Positions 32,950 through 45,844 of a stretch of DNA of 64,000 bases are shown here, one piece after another. Within the stretch, counting starts at the first letter, position 1, and the number at the start of each line of letters is the position of its first letter. A program made the translations under genes and the position numbers. This DNA comes from Mortierella sp. BCC40632 (taxonomy: Eukaryota; Mortierellomycota; Mortierellomycetes; Mortierellales; Mortierellaceae). Under the pieces are notes generated by a model. That model had not been told where the DNA came from, did no database searches, and saw only the letters and a program-made list of their open reading frames with translations. Location of the stretch: NCBI GenBank assembly GCA_011634665.1, contig WAEK01000003.1:2822001-2886000 (forward strand). Reading direction: 5' to 3'.

Positions 32950-34947
32950 TCAAACAGCAGCCGTGGCCCCCCAATGCTGGTGATTTCTCTTCGTCTCTGA
33001 CTGCTCAACATTGTCTAGTTCCAGACCCTCAACCGTCTCGGCCACTTCATCCAGGACCGACAAGATACTCTTTGGAGGGTCAAAGTCTTGATCCTCATCT
33101 GCTTCTGCAGAATAAGCGAGCCTCAGCTGTTCATGCTCGCTATGCGCATGGAAAGAATCCTGATGCAGTTCCTGCTCCTCCTCCTGCTGTTCCTCCTCCT
33201 GCACTTGTTCCTGCTGCTGCTCTTCAACAGCCTCCTGATCAAAGGACTGCTCGCTATCCTGATAAAACTGCACGATATTGATCTCCTTTGCAATCTTGGA
33301 CTAATATAGGAAATAGGAGAGAGAGATACATTGGGCTGTCTGAGATATCTTGGTCCATTTGCCACTGTCACTTCCACCGTCACCTCCTTGCCATCACCAC
33401 CAACACCTTTTCTCTATGCAGGGGTAGGGGGAGGAGGCGAAAGAGAAAGAAAAAGAGAAAAGAAAAAGTGAGAGAAAGAGAAACGCCCGAGAAAAGAGCG
33501 AGCGGAGCATCCAAAACCAGAGGGGCGCAGTGGATGTCTTTCCTCCTTCTTTCTCTCTCCCCTCAAACGGGCCTGCATGTTTTCACACATCCCTTTTTTC
33601 CCGTTTCCACCTTTTCACATTCTATCCAGCAGAAAAAGGCAAGTCGCCGATTCTCTCCCTCTCTCTCGTTTGTTCTTTCTTTCTTACCTGTGCGTTTTCA
33701 CGAAAGTTTAGTTTCTCACTAAAGATCCGAAGGTTTCCACCTTGGGGTCGATGGTTCACATAATCAAGGCTGCCAACTTTGGGTCTGATGGTCGAGTAAT
33801 CGAGCTTTTTCGTGGGAGGGATCTTGAAGGTCGCCCGTCGATTTGCGGGTGTCATGAACTTGCCCTCCACTTGCATCAAACTCTCCGCAGCTGTGGTCGA
33901 GGAGGCTGTACTCAATGTCACACTCGGAGACCGAGACCGACCCTCGGTCGGTGAAGACCCATCCCCATTGGACGAAGATGAGTGGCTACTTCCACTTCCA
34001 GTACGGATCATGGTCGTCGTCGCGTAATGAAGATTGTCAAACGATCCGACTTTGGATCGGATATGGTCATAACTAGCGCGTTGTGTGGGGATGATGTGCT
34101 TGGACATTCGGCGTACAGACGATGTGGGACTCGCATTGTTGTGACCTGTCGAGGTGGGCGAGACCACATGTGGACTGGCCGCTGATGCAGAGCTTCGGCG
34201 AGAGTGAACAGGGGAGGTCGGAGTCACGATTCCGGGCGTTACCACCACCTTGGGTCCTGCTTTCATGCCACTGTTCGTGCTGTTGCTGCTGTTGCTCGTC
34301 GTGCTGGCTGTCCGTTCGTGTTTGGCAGCAGCCGAAGAGCTTTGAGACCCAGTTGTGGTCGGTGTTGTCACCACCGAAAGCCGCATTGCTGTCAACTTGG
34401 CTCTGGCAGCAGCTCTTGCGGCCACTGTGGCCGCCGTCAAAGCAGCTGAAGTAGACTTGACATTCGACGCGGTGGAACCCTTGCCCTGAACACCATTCTC
34501 AGGAGCGCTCTCACCATTGTTCTCGACATTCACATCAGCATCAGCATCGGCATTAAGCCCGGTTTCAGCAACGATAGGAAAAGCCAACTTAGCATCGACC
34601 TTTGACCGGACATGAGAGAAATTGGGCGACTTGAAAGTAGGGATCTTTTTCTCAGAGGTCTTGGGTTTGTAATGGATATACTCGAGCGAACCGACCTTGG
34701 ATTGAACAGATGAGAGTCGCCGGTGGATCGGCGCCGGGGCATCTGTAGGGGTTGCTGAGGTAGCCTCTGCTGGAGCTGAGACCAACGCTGGCGGTGAGGG
34801 CTGGGAGACAACCCGAGGTGGACGGACCATGCCGCGTGTAGGTAAGGAAGAAGTGGTTGGAGAGGAGGCAGGCAAAGAGACCCTGCGGTCAAGACTGGTA
34901 TGAGGACGTACCGAAGGAACGCGCGGTGATGACGAGACGGAGGCCAT
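32950..34947 (-). CDS. Tau/MAP2/MAP4-type microtubule-binding repeat protein
   Basis: Two exons, 34947-33688 and 33300-32950, joined in phase 0, give 536 residues. Tau-family tubulin-binding repeats are readable: residues about 80-94 (VQSKVGSLEYIHYKP), a weaker one at about 110-120 (FSHVRSKVDAKL), about 293-310 (YDHIRSKVGSFDNLHY), and the best at about 383-419 (IRPKVGSLDYVNHRP then GGNLRIFSEKLNFRENA). The last follows the canonical order SKxGSLDN..H.PGGGN..I...KL.FRENA and, as in animal tau, ends just before the domain boundary. The rest is Ser/Thr/Pro/Ala-rich, probably disordered, as in MAPs. The final exon encodes an acidic Gln/Glu-rich tail. The predicted role is microtubule binding and stabilisation in the cytoplasm. 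The ATG at 34947 was chosen because the open frame above it is a pyrimidine-rich leader. Confidence 0.85.
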
Positions 34948-37900
34948 GGTGGGCGAAGAAGATGAGGAATGCGAAAAAGGATGATGATTGATCACAATGA
35001 AAAGAGATGGATCGATCAAGGCAATACGAAATGAATGGTGAATCGAACGAAGTGAGAAACAGGGCAGGGCAAGGCAAGGCAGGGCAAGGCAGGGCAGAGC
35101 ACGGGGCAGAGACAGAGACAGAGAGTGAGGTTCGAGAGAGAAATGGGTGGGCGTGAACAGACAGGAGCAAGACAAGACAAAGGCTAGCAAGAGGGCCTGA
35201 GCAGAGTGCAAATGCAAATGCAAAAAAAAAAAAGTGAAAGCGCAGAACGCCGACACTGGACTGGAAGATGGACAGGACAAAGCAAACAGGCAGGGGGTGG
35301 GGGAAGCGACCGGGTGGGCGTGTGGATGTGGTTCACGAGGATTGTCTCCACGCCATTAGGCTAACGCCCTGGCCTGGCAAAGGGCACACGCCCGCCGTCC
35401 AGTGTACAAACTGTACTCATCACCCATATCAACTGTGTTATTTTTTCTTCTTCTTCTTCTCCTGTGGTTCATTCATCCTTCATCGTGCATGCGATTATTT
35501 GTCATACTCAAATAATGAGTTGTTCACTAGTGCCTATTTGCGCATGAGAAATGAAGCAGAGCCCCTTGGGTAGGTGTGGCGAGAACGACTTGGGCCTTGT
35601 CTAGCCCTTTGCCGATGGACTAGCAAGAGTGCTCCCTCGAGTCTACCGATTGCCATGTGGGTGCACTCTCCGCAAAGAATCGGGGTGCAATGGATCTGAA
35701 AATCTAGGATGGCCAAAACAGAAGAGAGTCTGTCCCATTAGGCTTGGACAACGGCATTGTTATCTAAGCATCGGAAGAGAGGAAAGAGCCGTTGGTCCAT
35801 CCGTCCATGCATATTGACGAATGTTCTTCCATGCGAGAGAACGACGGGAACAAAAACTACCGAGAGAAAAAGAGGACCAGAAAAGGGGACATCCAGAGAG
35901 GACGAGTTTTCTTCCCAGATGTTACTCCTCATGGTAAGGTCGGGAAAAATTCCTGTGGTCCCGAGAAGTGGAGTGGTATGTGGAATAGTGTGGTAGGACG
36001 AGTTCTTGTTCCCTTCGGGGGACCCGTTGTCGCCTCCTGCTCCTTTTGCAGTAGATGCGGATCCTTTGGATCAGTGGCTAGACGGATCAGTGACTGATAG
36101 GAAAAGAGCAAGTTTGGACATGGTGGAACGCCGAAGGCTATCGAGCCAGCAAACCATCGGGATCATTCGCCGTCTGCTGGCTGTGTAGTCAGTCTGAGAG
36201 AAAGAGAGAGGCGTATGATGAGAACGGGCTAAGGGGCAATGTTTCTCCATCGGGGTCCAAGAAGCCGACTTTTCAAAGACACACCCACGATCCACGATCT
36301 GGTTTGTTTCCAGGATCTCCGTGCAGATCTCTATCAACCTGACGACGTTTTTTTTTTACTCCTCGGACGTCTAATAGACCTTGGTTACTCCAAGAAACTG
36401 TCAAGGCAAGGTCCTCATGCTCGCTTTACAATTGGCTGGATACACACGTTCTTTATTTCCTCCCCTCTTCCCCCCTTTTCCTTCAGCTCTGTGCAACTCC
36501 GATACTCCAAAACTGAGCAACCCATCTCCCAAGCCAACCTTGGGCGGCTGTCATTGGCTATCGCCCTGGCCCTGTGCATCATCGGCCCATCTGGTGTTTT
36601 TACTCACCCTCTCAAAGCCGGGTTGCCTGTTGGTCGTTTTGCGATTCCGCCGCTGGTTTCCCATGCACCAAACATAAAGCTAAAAATGGCGCCCGGTCCA
36701 TCTGGACGCTCGTCAACCCGACTCCTCCTTTACTCCACAAAACACTCGAGCCTCCTCTCTCCCGCTATTCTTTTCTATGTATACTAGGAGCCAATGGTCC
36801 CCTCCTCCCTTTGTGTCAACCTGACACAGAACTAGTCCTTGGACTTTTTGTTCCGAGGAGGTGCTTGAAATAGGTCGTGTGTGTGCATAGACAATCTTGT
36901 TCATTGTCCTGTCGGTTGTTTGCTGCTGTGTCGTTTATTTTTGCTTCTCACAGTAGTTCAATCTACCTGGGTCTATATCTGAAATGTTTTCCGCTCTTTC
37001 CTTCTTTGGCGGAATGCCTTTGTTTTTCACAATGCTGTCGTAACCCTCCCTGCCCCTCTCCTTTCCTCATGTTTTCCTGGTTGAGGTCCGCCGTCGACTG
37101 TGTGGCTCTGTTCCGAGCAAACTGTTATCCGTCCGACGTACATCATATGGGTTGTAGTCCGTTCAGCAGTTGGTTGTTGTTGAGAATGATCCCTTGGCCA
37201 AGTGGCCCTTTGACTCCTTGATTGGTGTCTCTTTGGTCGATCCGCCTCATCTTTCCTAGTACGATATGCATGATAAAATGCGGTAACAACAACAGTGGCT
37301 CGAGAGAAAAAGAAAGAAAGAGAGGGAAAGGGAACGGATCCGATTCCTGATTCGGTGCACTGATTACTTTGATTGGTGTCACAGGAATTCAGAGTTCTGT
37401 GCTCCCATGCGTGCTCTTCTCCGCTGCAAATCCATGTTTTTCTTTTTCTTTTTTCTTTTCTCCCCGCGGAGAAATTGGATGGGTGGACTCCATGGGGCCC
37501 ATGGGGTCTGTTTTTTTGTTTTTTTTTTTTTTTTCCTCTGACGTCTCTCGACAATGTTCCACCTGCCCATCGGATCCTCTCCTTTGACTGCGACATGCCA
37601 AAGGACGGCTGACGAAGAAACAATTTTGTCCTTGTGTGAATGAGAGAAGTGCACCGGTTTCTTGTAAAGAACCAGATCTAATGTCGCAGACTTCCTCGGA
37701 TTATCGTCCTCTAATACTAACGTCATCTGTGGTCCAGCAGTCAATGGAGGAAAGTAGCCTTTTTGCCACCGTCCTGTCTCCATCTGATGCCTGTGCCCGA
37801 TCCACGCACTCTCCTCTCCTTCTTTCCTCCTTTACCAACATTCATAGTTCCCAGTTTTCTATTTTGTACATTTGCTGCTGTAATCCCTTCTCGGCAAGAA

Positions 37901-38884
37901 ACAAAGGAAAGGAAAGGAAGAAGGGACAGGCATTTGGGCCAGACTCTATTCAAAAGAGTCTTTGCCAGCATTGTCAAGAGCACTGCGCCAGCAATCGCCA
38001 CCATCTGCCCCTAGACCCAATGGTCATCTCCAAAGAAAGTTGCGACGTAATATATCTCCATGTGCATATTTCTCTCTCTTTCTCTCTCTTTCAACGAGAG
38101 CGGCCGATGACGGTAGTAGGGTCACAAGGAGAAGGACGCAAAGGATGAAAAAGAGAAAGAGAGGGGGGGGGGCTGTGGAAAAAGAAAAGAAAAAGGCCGA
38201 GGACAGGACCTTTGTCCAGATAAACTCTTTTGCAGCACACCCTTAGTCCGCTGTTCGCGACCCTCGGATGTTAAAAATAGTATGGAGAGGGGTTGTCAAT
38301 GGCTGTTGGATGGAGCTCAGGGGTGGCAAGTCGAATCGGGGAAGAGGGAGAAAGAGTAAGTGAGTAAGTGAGTGAGTGGGCGGGATGATATAAAAGAGTG
38401 AGAGAGGAGAGACAGACAGAGGAGTATGTGCGCGTGTGTGGATGTGTGGTGTAGGCGGACATCCTAGGGAGAAGGATGAGAACCAAGGACAAGAAAGTTG
38501 CTTATGAGAACAGATCGGGCTGGGAGCAGATTGACGCGTGTGGAGAGGACAACGGACCTGCTGAGGCCAGCGTGAGTGAAAGCGGGTGCCTCTCTTTAAG
38601 GAGGATAAAAGGGGTGAGATAGAGAGAGAAGAGTATGTGTGCGAGTGCTGAAGGAGAGAAGAAAGAGAGAGGAAGAGAGGTGGGGCGAGGTGGGAGGCGA
38701 GAAAGAGGCGAAACCGCTGCAGCTGAGGGGCGGCGCGAGAAAGACACGAATCCAAGAGAAAGACGAGAGAACAGTCCTCTGCTGCTGGGTGAGAAAGGAA
38801 GGTTTTCTGCTTACTGTTTTCCTAATGCTTACCAGAGAGGCGAGAGACGGCCCGAAAAGACACAGGCTTATGTGATATGTGCAG

Positions 38885-38940
38885 GTGTGAGGGTGTGAGG
38901 GTGTGAGGGTGTGCGGGTGTGCGGGTGTGCGGGTGTGTGC
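38885..38940. repeat. 8-bp GT-rich minisatellite
   Basis: Three GTGTGAGG units are followed by three GTGTGCGG units and one GTGTGTGC unit. Confidence 0.9.
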
Positions 38941-39042
38941 AATAATGTACCCGCTCATATCCGTGTCCTCCAGCCCACTGGCAGTGTCCACTACCGTTTT
39001 CGCCCAGGCATTCTTACTGACTCACTCCCTACACTCACTCAT

Positions 39043-39090
39043 TCACTCACTCACTCACTCACTCACTCACTCACTCACTCACTCACTCAC
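39043..39090. repeat. (TCAC)12 microsatellite
   Basis: Twelve perfect TCAC units. Confidence 0.9.
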
Positions 39091-39451
39091 TTGGTCACTC
39101 TCCCCAGCCCACATGCCCAGCCCAGTCTAGTCTGGTCCACCCAGCCCTGGCTCCAATGCCAGGGTGCTTCTATGCATTTAGGAAGGGGGAAGAGGGGGAA
39201 GGGGGACAATGAATGGGAACAGTGTCAAATGGCTAGTCAAGGGGAGGAACAAGGCGTGTGGGCATTCATGCGAATTCGAGTGGGCCATGTGGGACACTAC
39301 ACGCAGCTTGGATAGTAGGACGAGGTCCAGAGAGCACGAGTGTGTGGACAAGATTGTGAGAATAGATCCATGAGGAAGAGAAGGGAGCAGCGAAGGGATG
39401 GGAAAGGCGGGGCCCAGAGGAGGACAGGGGCATTGATTACCCTATCATGGT

Positions 39452-39486
39452 CACTATCAGGGACACTATCAGGGACACTATCAGGG
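39452..39486. repeat. 12-bp tandem repeat
   Basis: About three copies of CACTATCAGGGA. Confidence 0.85.
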
Positions 39487-40345
39487 TCAGCTTTCTCTCT
39501 CACACTCTCACACTCTCAGGGCCTATCAAGGAAAGCACCAGCACGCGTTGTGCACCACTCACAGGGGTCCCTCCTCCCTCCTTTTCTTTCCGATGCCCAA
39601 GAGGACGAGGATGAGGATGATGGTAAAGGACCATGGCTCCACAGTTTGGTAGGTCTGGGCGGATGCCGGCGACTAAGTTCAAGAAGCGCATGCCTTCTTT
39701 GCACCAGTAGACACAAAGTGCGATAAAGAAGCCTAGAATAGAGATTCAATTCAGAGAAAGGCTCTCCTGCTCCGCGGAGCGAGAGAGAAAGTGAGTGTAT
39801 GTGTATGTGGTGAGGATTTATGCAGTCTGTGCCCGTGAAAGTGAGGGAGGTCCGTTGAAAGGGCCTTCCTCCTATAAAGCAAGCCCTACTGCCGCCCTCT
39901 TTGTTACTTGTCGCCCGCCGCCTCTGGATCGCTTGCCTCTTAACTTGTTTGCTCGTTGCCTTGTGCGTTCCTTTATCAGTCCTTTTCTTCTCTCTTTTCT
40001 TCTCCCTCTCTCTTCTCCCTCTCTTCCCTCTCTTTCTTTTTCATTTGCATTCGCTTCTTCGCTGGCCCGGCCCTCTGTCTTTTTTGCTCGCCTCCCTTTT
40101 GCTCTCCTCCACGGTCACACACACTTTCAAGAGACGCAGCACTCACTTCGCCTCCCTTCCCCTTCCCTCCCCCCCTGTGCACAACATTGGCTTTGCACTC
40201 GTCAGTCTTCTCTCTACCACGCCTCCATTGTTGCGTCCTGTGCCTGCATCCCGTTGATTCTTAAGTCACGGTAGTTCATAGGCTTGCTCGGCTTTGCTAA
40301 ATGACCAGTTTCGAGCGCGGCAACGATTTGAGTAGACCGTAAGAA

Positions 40346-40352
40346 TATAAAA
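40346..40352 (+). promoter_or_regulatory. Candidate TATA box of the cyclin gene
   Basis: TATAAAA lies about 450 bp before the ATG and is followed by a pyrimidine-rich leader-like stretch. The distance implies a long leader or an upstream intron. Confidence 0.4.
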
Positions 40353-40796
40353 GGCCAGCCTTGCCTAAGGCAGGCCCCACTCGCCGATCTTTGTTTTCTC
40401 GTCCTTATTTTTTTTTCTATCCTCCATCTCTCTCGTTACCTCGTGTCTAGTCCCAGATCTTTCTCTTCCTCAGCCCATCACCACCTCTCCTTCTCTTTCC
40501 TCTCCCGTCCTACCTTCCCCCTGAAAAACGATCGTCGGCGCTAGTAACCGACTCTTGTAATATTTTACGTGCTCTCTGAGATTGCAACTCTCTTCTGCAA
40601 AGGCTTCGCCTCAGCTCTGGCCCATCTCGCCTAAGACGTACAGACACGCATTACAATATTCGCACAGAATAGATTCATACACTTGTTTTCCCCTTTTCCC
40701 TTCCCCCTTTCTCTTCTCTCAGACGTGGATTTCAATCCCCCCTTGTTCTTCATTGAGCTCCCTTTCTTTTTGTAACATCTCCCTAATCCAGTCACT

Positions 40797-43700
40797 ATGA
40801 ATTTTCGTCCCAGTCTCTACCACAGCACCAGTGGCAGCACCAGCTCTACAGGCAACAGCAGCTCTACTCATCTCAGCGATAGCAGTAGGAGCACGACCCC
40901 CGTCAACAGTCACCTCCATAACCATCTTCATTCTAGCAACCTCGCGACTTCGTGCCGGATCGAATACGAGACGCACCGGCAGTCCCTTGAGCAGAACGCG
41001 CCTTCGCCCCATACCCTGACGCCCTTAACAACCTCGACGACCTCCAACGCTGCGCTCAACTTTTCAACCTCTTTCGCAATGCCTGTCCCAAACACATCTT
41101 CGCCAGTACTCACTTCCAGACACGTCTCTGTCGCCTCTCCCACCACACCCCGTCCACTTTCACTTTCACTCCCAGTTCCCGCACACCTCGCTGCCGATCC
41201 TCTCCTCTCTTCCTCCACCTCTCCTTCTCCCTCTCACCGCGACTCGTTCGCCCATCGTCACGGCCAAGCCTGGAGCATGAGCCGCCAATCCGAATCACCC
41301 GAGGCCACGACGACTACTTCGTTTGCTGCCCATCGTCAACAGCGCATCCTTACACAGCCTCCCCTCTCTGTTCAACACATTCATCATGATCCTTCGTCTC
41401 GCCTCACACGCCGCCCACAGCAGCTCTCACCACATCCACACCAAGATGATCCCTTGACCCGGTCTTCGCTCTCTCCCCGTTCTCCCCGTTCTCCGAACCA
41501 AACTGCGTTTGCAACGGCATCGTCGGTGCCACGGGCGCGATCCGCACCTTACACCCCTCCTTCGAGGACCACAGACCGCCTTCCGCCGTTGATTGAGCGG
41601 TTGCGTGAGAGCATCGAAGCCTCTCGACAAAACAGGGTCTCGACAACATTGCCTCAGCCCACTCATGTCCGTCACACCCCGGAGGCTCTCCTATCCTGTC
41701 AAGCTACTACTCTTAATTCTACTACCACTACTACCACTACTACTCCTACTGCTCCTACTACTACTCCTACCACCCCCATTTCCGCTTCGTTTACTGCCTC
41801 TAAATTTTCCAAGACGTATCCACTACCACCTTTGTCCCCCTCGGTCATGGATCCTGCTTCCTCAACGGAGAGGACGGATGAGATGTTGAGGTTGTTGTGT
41901 GGATCGCCTTCGGTCGGGCCCAGTCTTTTTGGGATCTCTTGCTCGTCTGCGGCCCAGCGAGCTTATTCGAATTACAGTCTCGAGACTCAACAAGGATTCC
42001 AGCGACTCCAGAAGCAGGACAGTGGCACAGTCGAGCACCGGACAATTGGTAAGTCATTAAGAAAAACTTTTTATTTTTTGGGGAACCTAATCAAGACATG
42101 CGAGTAGCGTGAGTGAGTATGAGTGTGCGTGCGTGCGTGTGTGTGTGTGTGGAATGAGAAACAAGAATGGTTTGTGGGATTTCCTGTACAAGCGGGCTTG
42201 GCTGAGGTGAGGGGGGGGGGGAGGAGTCAGGGTTGAGCTCGGAAGAGCGGAGAGGGCTTTGGGTTCGAAGGGCCTGATTTCCCTTTGCGCTCTCGCTATT
42301 GCTCACCCTGCAAGGAAAAAAAGACGATTCTTGGTCCTCTCAGGATCTGGACTGTGGGTATTGTTATTGTATTGAATACGCCTCCTTTGTCATCTTTTCC
42401 TTTCCTTCAATTGCCCAACTTGTATGTGTCGGCTAAACGCTGTCGATTCATTCCTTTTCCTTTAATGGCACTTCCATTTTTTTTTGCCTCAGCCCTATTG
42501 CATCTGTATGCTTTGTTTTTGTACGACCTTTCGATGCGTCGACGTAGGGTTGATATGGAGTGCATAATGGAGGCCTGCAGGAAGGTGTTCTGTGTTGTCT
42601 GTGTCAATGGTGTGGCGTGGGCGGGGATATACGGCAAATGTACGTAGAGGTGTCTGCATGAGAGTGGAGCGACAGAGAGGAGTGGGCTGTGCGTGAGGCA
42701 GAATTGTATTTTGGCCCCTCGTCCGGAATGGCCTACAACAACTCCGCCATTGCGCCTCTCGCTCTCCCTCTCTCCTCGCCCAGCCTCTTATTGATGGATG
42801 AATTGCCTTATTCCGTAAGGCCATTGGGTCCTCGGGGCATGCAATCCCAACCGTGTGTCTGTGGCTGCAGTTACGTCTGTGTGATGTGTCTGTGTGCGTG
42901 TGCATTTGTGCATGTATTTGTGTCTGCCTATGGAGTATGAATCGGAAACATTTGTATTTTTGGCAAAGGCGAGACTATGAAGGGCGAGGAGCGGTGCAGA
43001 GGGAACTCCAAGACGCCTGACAACCACTCGTCGCCATGATGCAACCATGCAGTCTGGCTAAGCAACAACCACCCTGTCTTGACCGGGGTGCCTTTTCTAT
43101 CCAGTTCCTTTTGGTCCTGTTGATGGACCTTGTCATCAGTCACAGACTTCTCCTTAACAACTCCAAAAAACCCTCTTATTTCTATTGTTAGCCTTCTCTA
43201 CACACTTGACCATCTCGCGTTGGGAACCAGTTGCACCTGCCACACAGTCAGAAACTACCTCGGAAGAGACAGAGAACAACAGCACAATAGCTCAGGCTGC
43301 AGGCAGTAAGCATGGCCAGGGATCACCACAGATCAAGCAGGAGGCATCGTCCCCAAAGTCCGATCCAGTGCTTGCAGCGAGGCTCATGTCGCTTGCTAAT
43401 TATATCCGGCACATAGTCTCGTTGACCTCAGGGAACTCACCTGTCCACACGGCATCCGAGCTTGTGTACCGTCGACTTCAACATCTTCAGCAGCAGCAAC
43501 AACAACAGCGGGAGCACAAACTTCGCGCCACTCTAACGCCACAGCCCCATGAGAGCCAGACTCCCATCGAGCAGCCGAGAGCACCTCGTGACGTTGCTGC
43601 GGCCATGCCATCGCCACTATCTGCTGGGCCTGGGCCCATTCGATCCTCCTCGGACTTGACCAAGCGCCACCGAATTCAGTCTGAGTACTTTGATCATCGG

Positions 43701-44875
43701 ACACGCCGCCTCCAGCATCACCAGTACCAACCATCCCAATCGCCCTCGGATATCTCTACAGCCATTCCTAGTCCCGTCTCTCCCTTTGTGAATTCCAAGA
43801 AGGCGGGACGGGCCCTTTCTCTTGTCTCGGATGCCGATACCAAATTCTCCTTGTCGCCACTACTCAAGACGCCATTTCCAAACATGACGCTTACCTTGGC
43901 TCTCATCTATGTCGACCGACTCAAAGCAGTAAGTTTGCCACTAGCCTGACAACACATACGACATGTAGTCCTTGCTATCCTTCTTGTTGACTGACATTCT
44001 CTATTTTTATTTTTATTTTCATTTTATTTTTTGCCCTTTAGAAATACCCGGAGGCAAAGGGAGAACAGGGCTGCTCACACAGACTTTTCTTGGTCGCTTA
44101 CATCATTGCGGCCAAGTACCGGTGTACAGTCGAGCTCGCCTCACTCATGCGGGATTGCGAACATGTGCTTCGGCGCCAATTCCGGGATGGTAACGACGGC
44201 GATGACGAGGAGGATAGCCACAACGACCTAGACGACCTGTTCAGTCAGGACTGCGATCATGATGATGAGGAGAGAGATCTTGAGCATTCGACTGCCGATC
44301 CCCACCAGAGTCCACTTAAAGCAGCATTGAAACAGCGCCGTCGCAAGGAGGGACGGGATGCGATTCAGGCATTGAAGGAGGCCCTGGCACGTGCTGAGAC
44401 AACTTTTTCAAACTACGAGTGGGTTCGATTGTTGAGTCTTGGCTCATTCTTTCGTCCCCCAGCACCCCCAGCCTCGGCTCAGCCAGCCAAGGCCACTCCC
44501 GCCAAGAGCATGTCTCACGATCTGATTGCAGTTAAGACTGAAGACGAAGACACCCACTTGGCTCGGCCCTTGAAGCCCAGTCCCAAGTCTCTGCCCATCC
44601 AAGCCTCGCCCAGGACTCGAGAGGAGGATTCCAACAGGAATGAGAGTGGGTTCAAGAAGCTTTCGGTCGACACATCTGCCTTCCGGGTCATGACTTCGTC
44701 TGTCTCTGCTATCGCTACGCCCTTGACGGCCTCCTCAATGACCTCGGGACTATTGCAGGTCGAGGATTTGGATCGGATGGAGGCCGAGTTTCTGACGTTC
44801 TTGGATTTTGACCTGTCCTCACGGAGTCAGGACCTGGACACTTGCTGGGGTCTTCTTGTCGGAAACAAGCATTGA
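40797..44875 (+). CDS. Pho80-like (PCL family) cyclin, very long
   Basis: Three exons, 40797-42048, 43192-43928 and 44042-44875, close in phase to 940 residues. PCL cyclins pair with a Pho85-type kinase and act in phosphate, cell-cycle and glycogen control. The cyclin box can be read as MTLTLALIYVDRLKA (about 649-663) plus SHRLFLVAYIIAAKYRC (about 675-691), then VEDLDRMEAEFLTFLDFDL (about 903-921); the last matches the LNRLEVEFL..LDF helix of Pho80. About 190 acidic and Pro-rich residues separate the second and third pieces. The N-terminal 640 residues are Ser/Thr/Pro/His-rich, with a poly-Thr run encoded by an ACT repeat and a poly-Gln run at about 43488-43510. Intron 1 is 1143 bp, the longest in the window. 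Most Pho80 relatives are much shorter. Confidence 0.8.
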
Positions 44876-45795
44876 TCCGAGCAATGAGGAGCAAGCATCT
44901 CGCCGTAAAATGAGTATCTCCAACACTTCTTTCCGGAGAATAATCTCGACCTTCTCTCTTTACCAACTTTTTCTCTCCCCTCAAGAAAAGGACGAGACAC
45001 CCTATTGTAAACCAGCATTCAGCAAATCTTTTTGTGTATCAACAGCGCCGAAACGACCCCATCCTCAATCCCTTTTGTACAGCGAAAAAAAAAAAAGAAT
45101 GATGATGATGATGATGTCTCCCCTCCCCTCCCCATGTTGTACACTTTTATTACTTTACAAGGAACCCACCCCCTGTCTTTGTTCCTACCCTATCCTCACT
45201 GTACTTCTACTAGAGAAAAACTAGCTATTTTTCCCTCCTCCTCTCCTCTCGCACATGCGCCCTTGCAGCGCAATAAAGGACAAAAAGAAAAAAAAGAAAT
45301 CAATTGAGAGCATGCAACCGTGCACCGAGTACAACCCGAGCAGACACTAATCCGAACATTCAACGTTGTGGGTTGGGTCGCACGGATCGCTTGGAAGGAA
45401 CATCCTCGCTAGGCGAACAGTCACGGTCGCACCTCTTTTTTTTTTTTTTACACTTGTGGACGCGTCTTGTCATTGCACAAGGAGAAAAAAAACGAAAGCT
45501 GCCAAGCCCACTCCATTCCTGCAGGAACAAAAGAAAGAGAGGAGGATGGGAGAGGATGGGAGAGGATGGGAGAACAAAGGAGCAGGCTCGGCGGAAGAGC
45601 AGGAACTTAAGTGGAACAAAAAGGTGTTTTTTTTTTTTTTTGCCACTTCTCTATCGTTTTTCGTCCAAGCCCACCCGAATGACTTGGTGCATACTCTGTG
45701 TACCTTAAAGGACCCATATGCGTATCCTCGGACCAACCTTTAGGGAGAGGGAGAGAGAGAGAATGTGGTAAGAAGGCTTCTCGAGCAACCACATA

Positions 45796-45844
<49 letters not shown>

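Larger units (their letters stand above)
34948..40345. other. 5.4-kb gene-free region rich in simple repeats
   Basis: No coding region is supported on either strand. Repeats include an 8-bp minisatellite (38885-38940), a CACT repeat (39043-39090) and a 12-bp repeat (39452-39486). It could hold long leaders, non-coding transcripts or a gene I cannot recognise. Confidence 0.5.

Noticed and set aside
34948..35280. Upstream extension of the tau-like frame to 35280
   Set aside because: The extra residues are Leu/Ser/Cys runs from a pyrimidine-rich, repeated CCTTGC-type leader; the Met at 34947 gives a normal MAP-like start.
38885..38940. GT-rich G-triplet repeat as an internal telomere remnant
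   Set aside because: The 8-bp unit GTGTGAGG/GTGTGCGG is not the TTAGGG-type fungal telomere repeat, and it lies among ordinary minisatellites.
39043..39486. Regularly spaced repeats reminiscent of a CRISPR array
   Set aside because: They are contiguous tandem repeats without unique spacers, in a eukaryotic genome.
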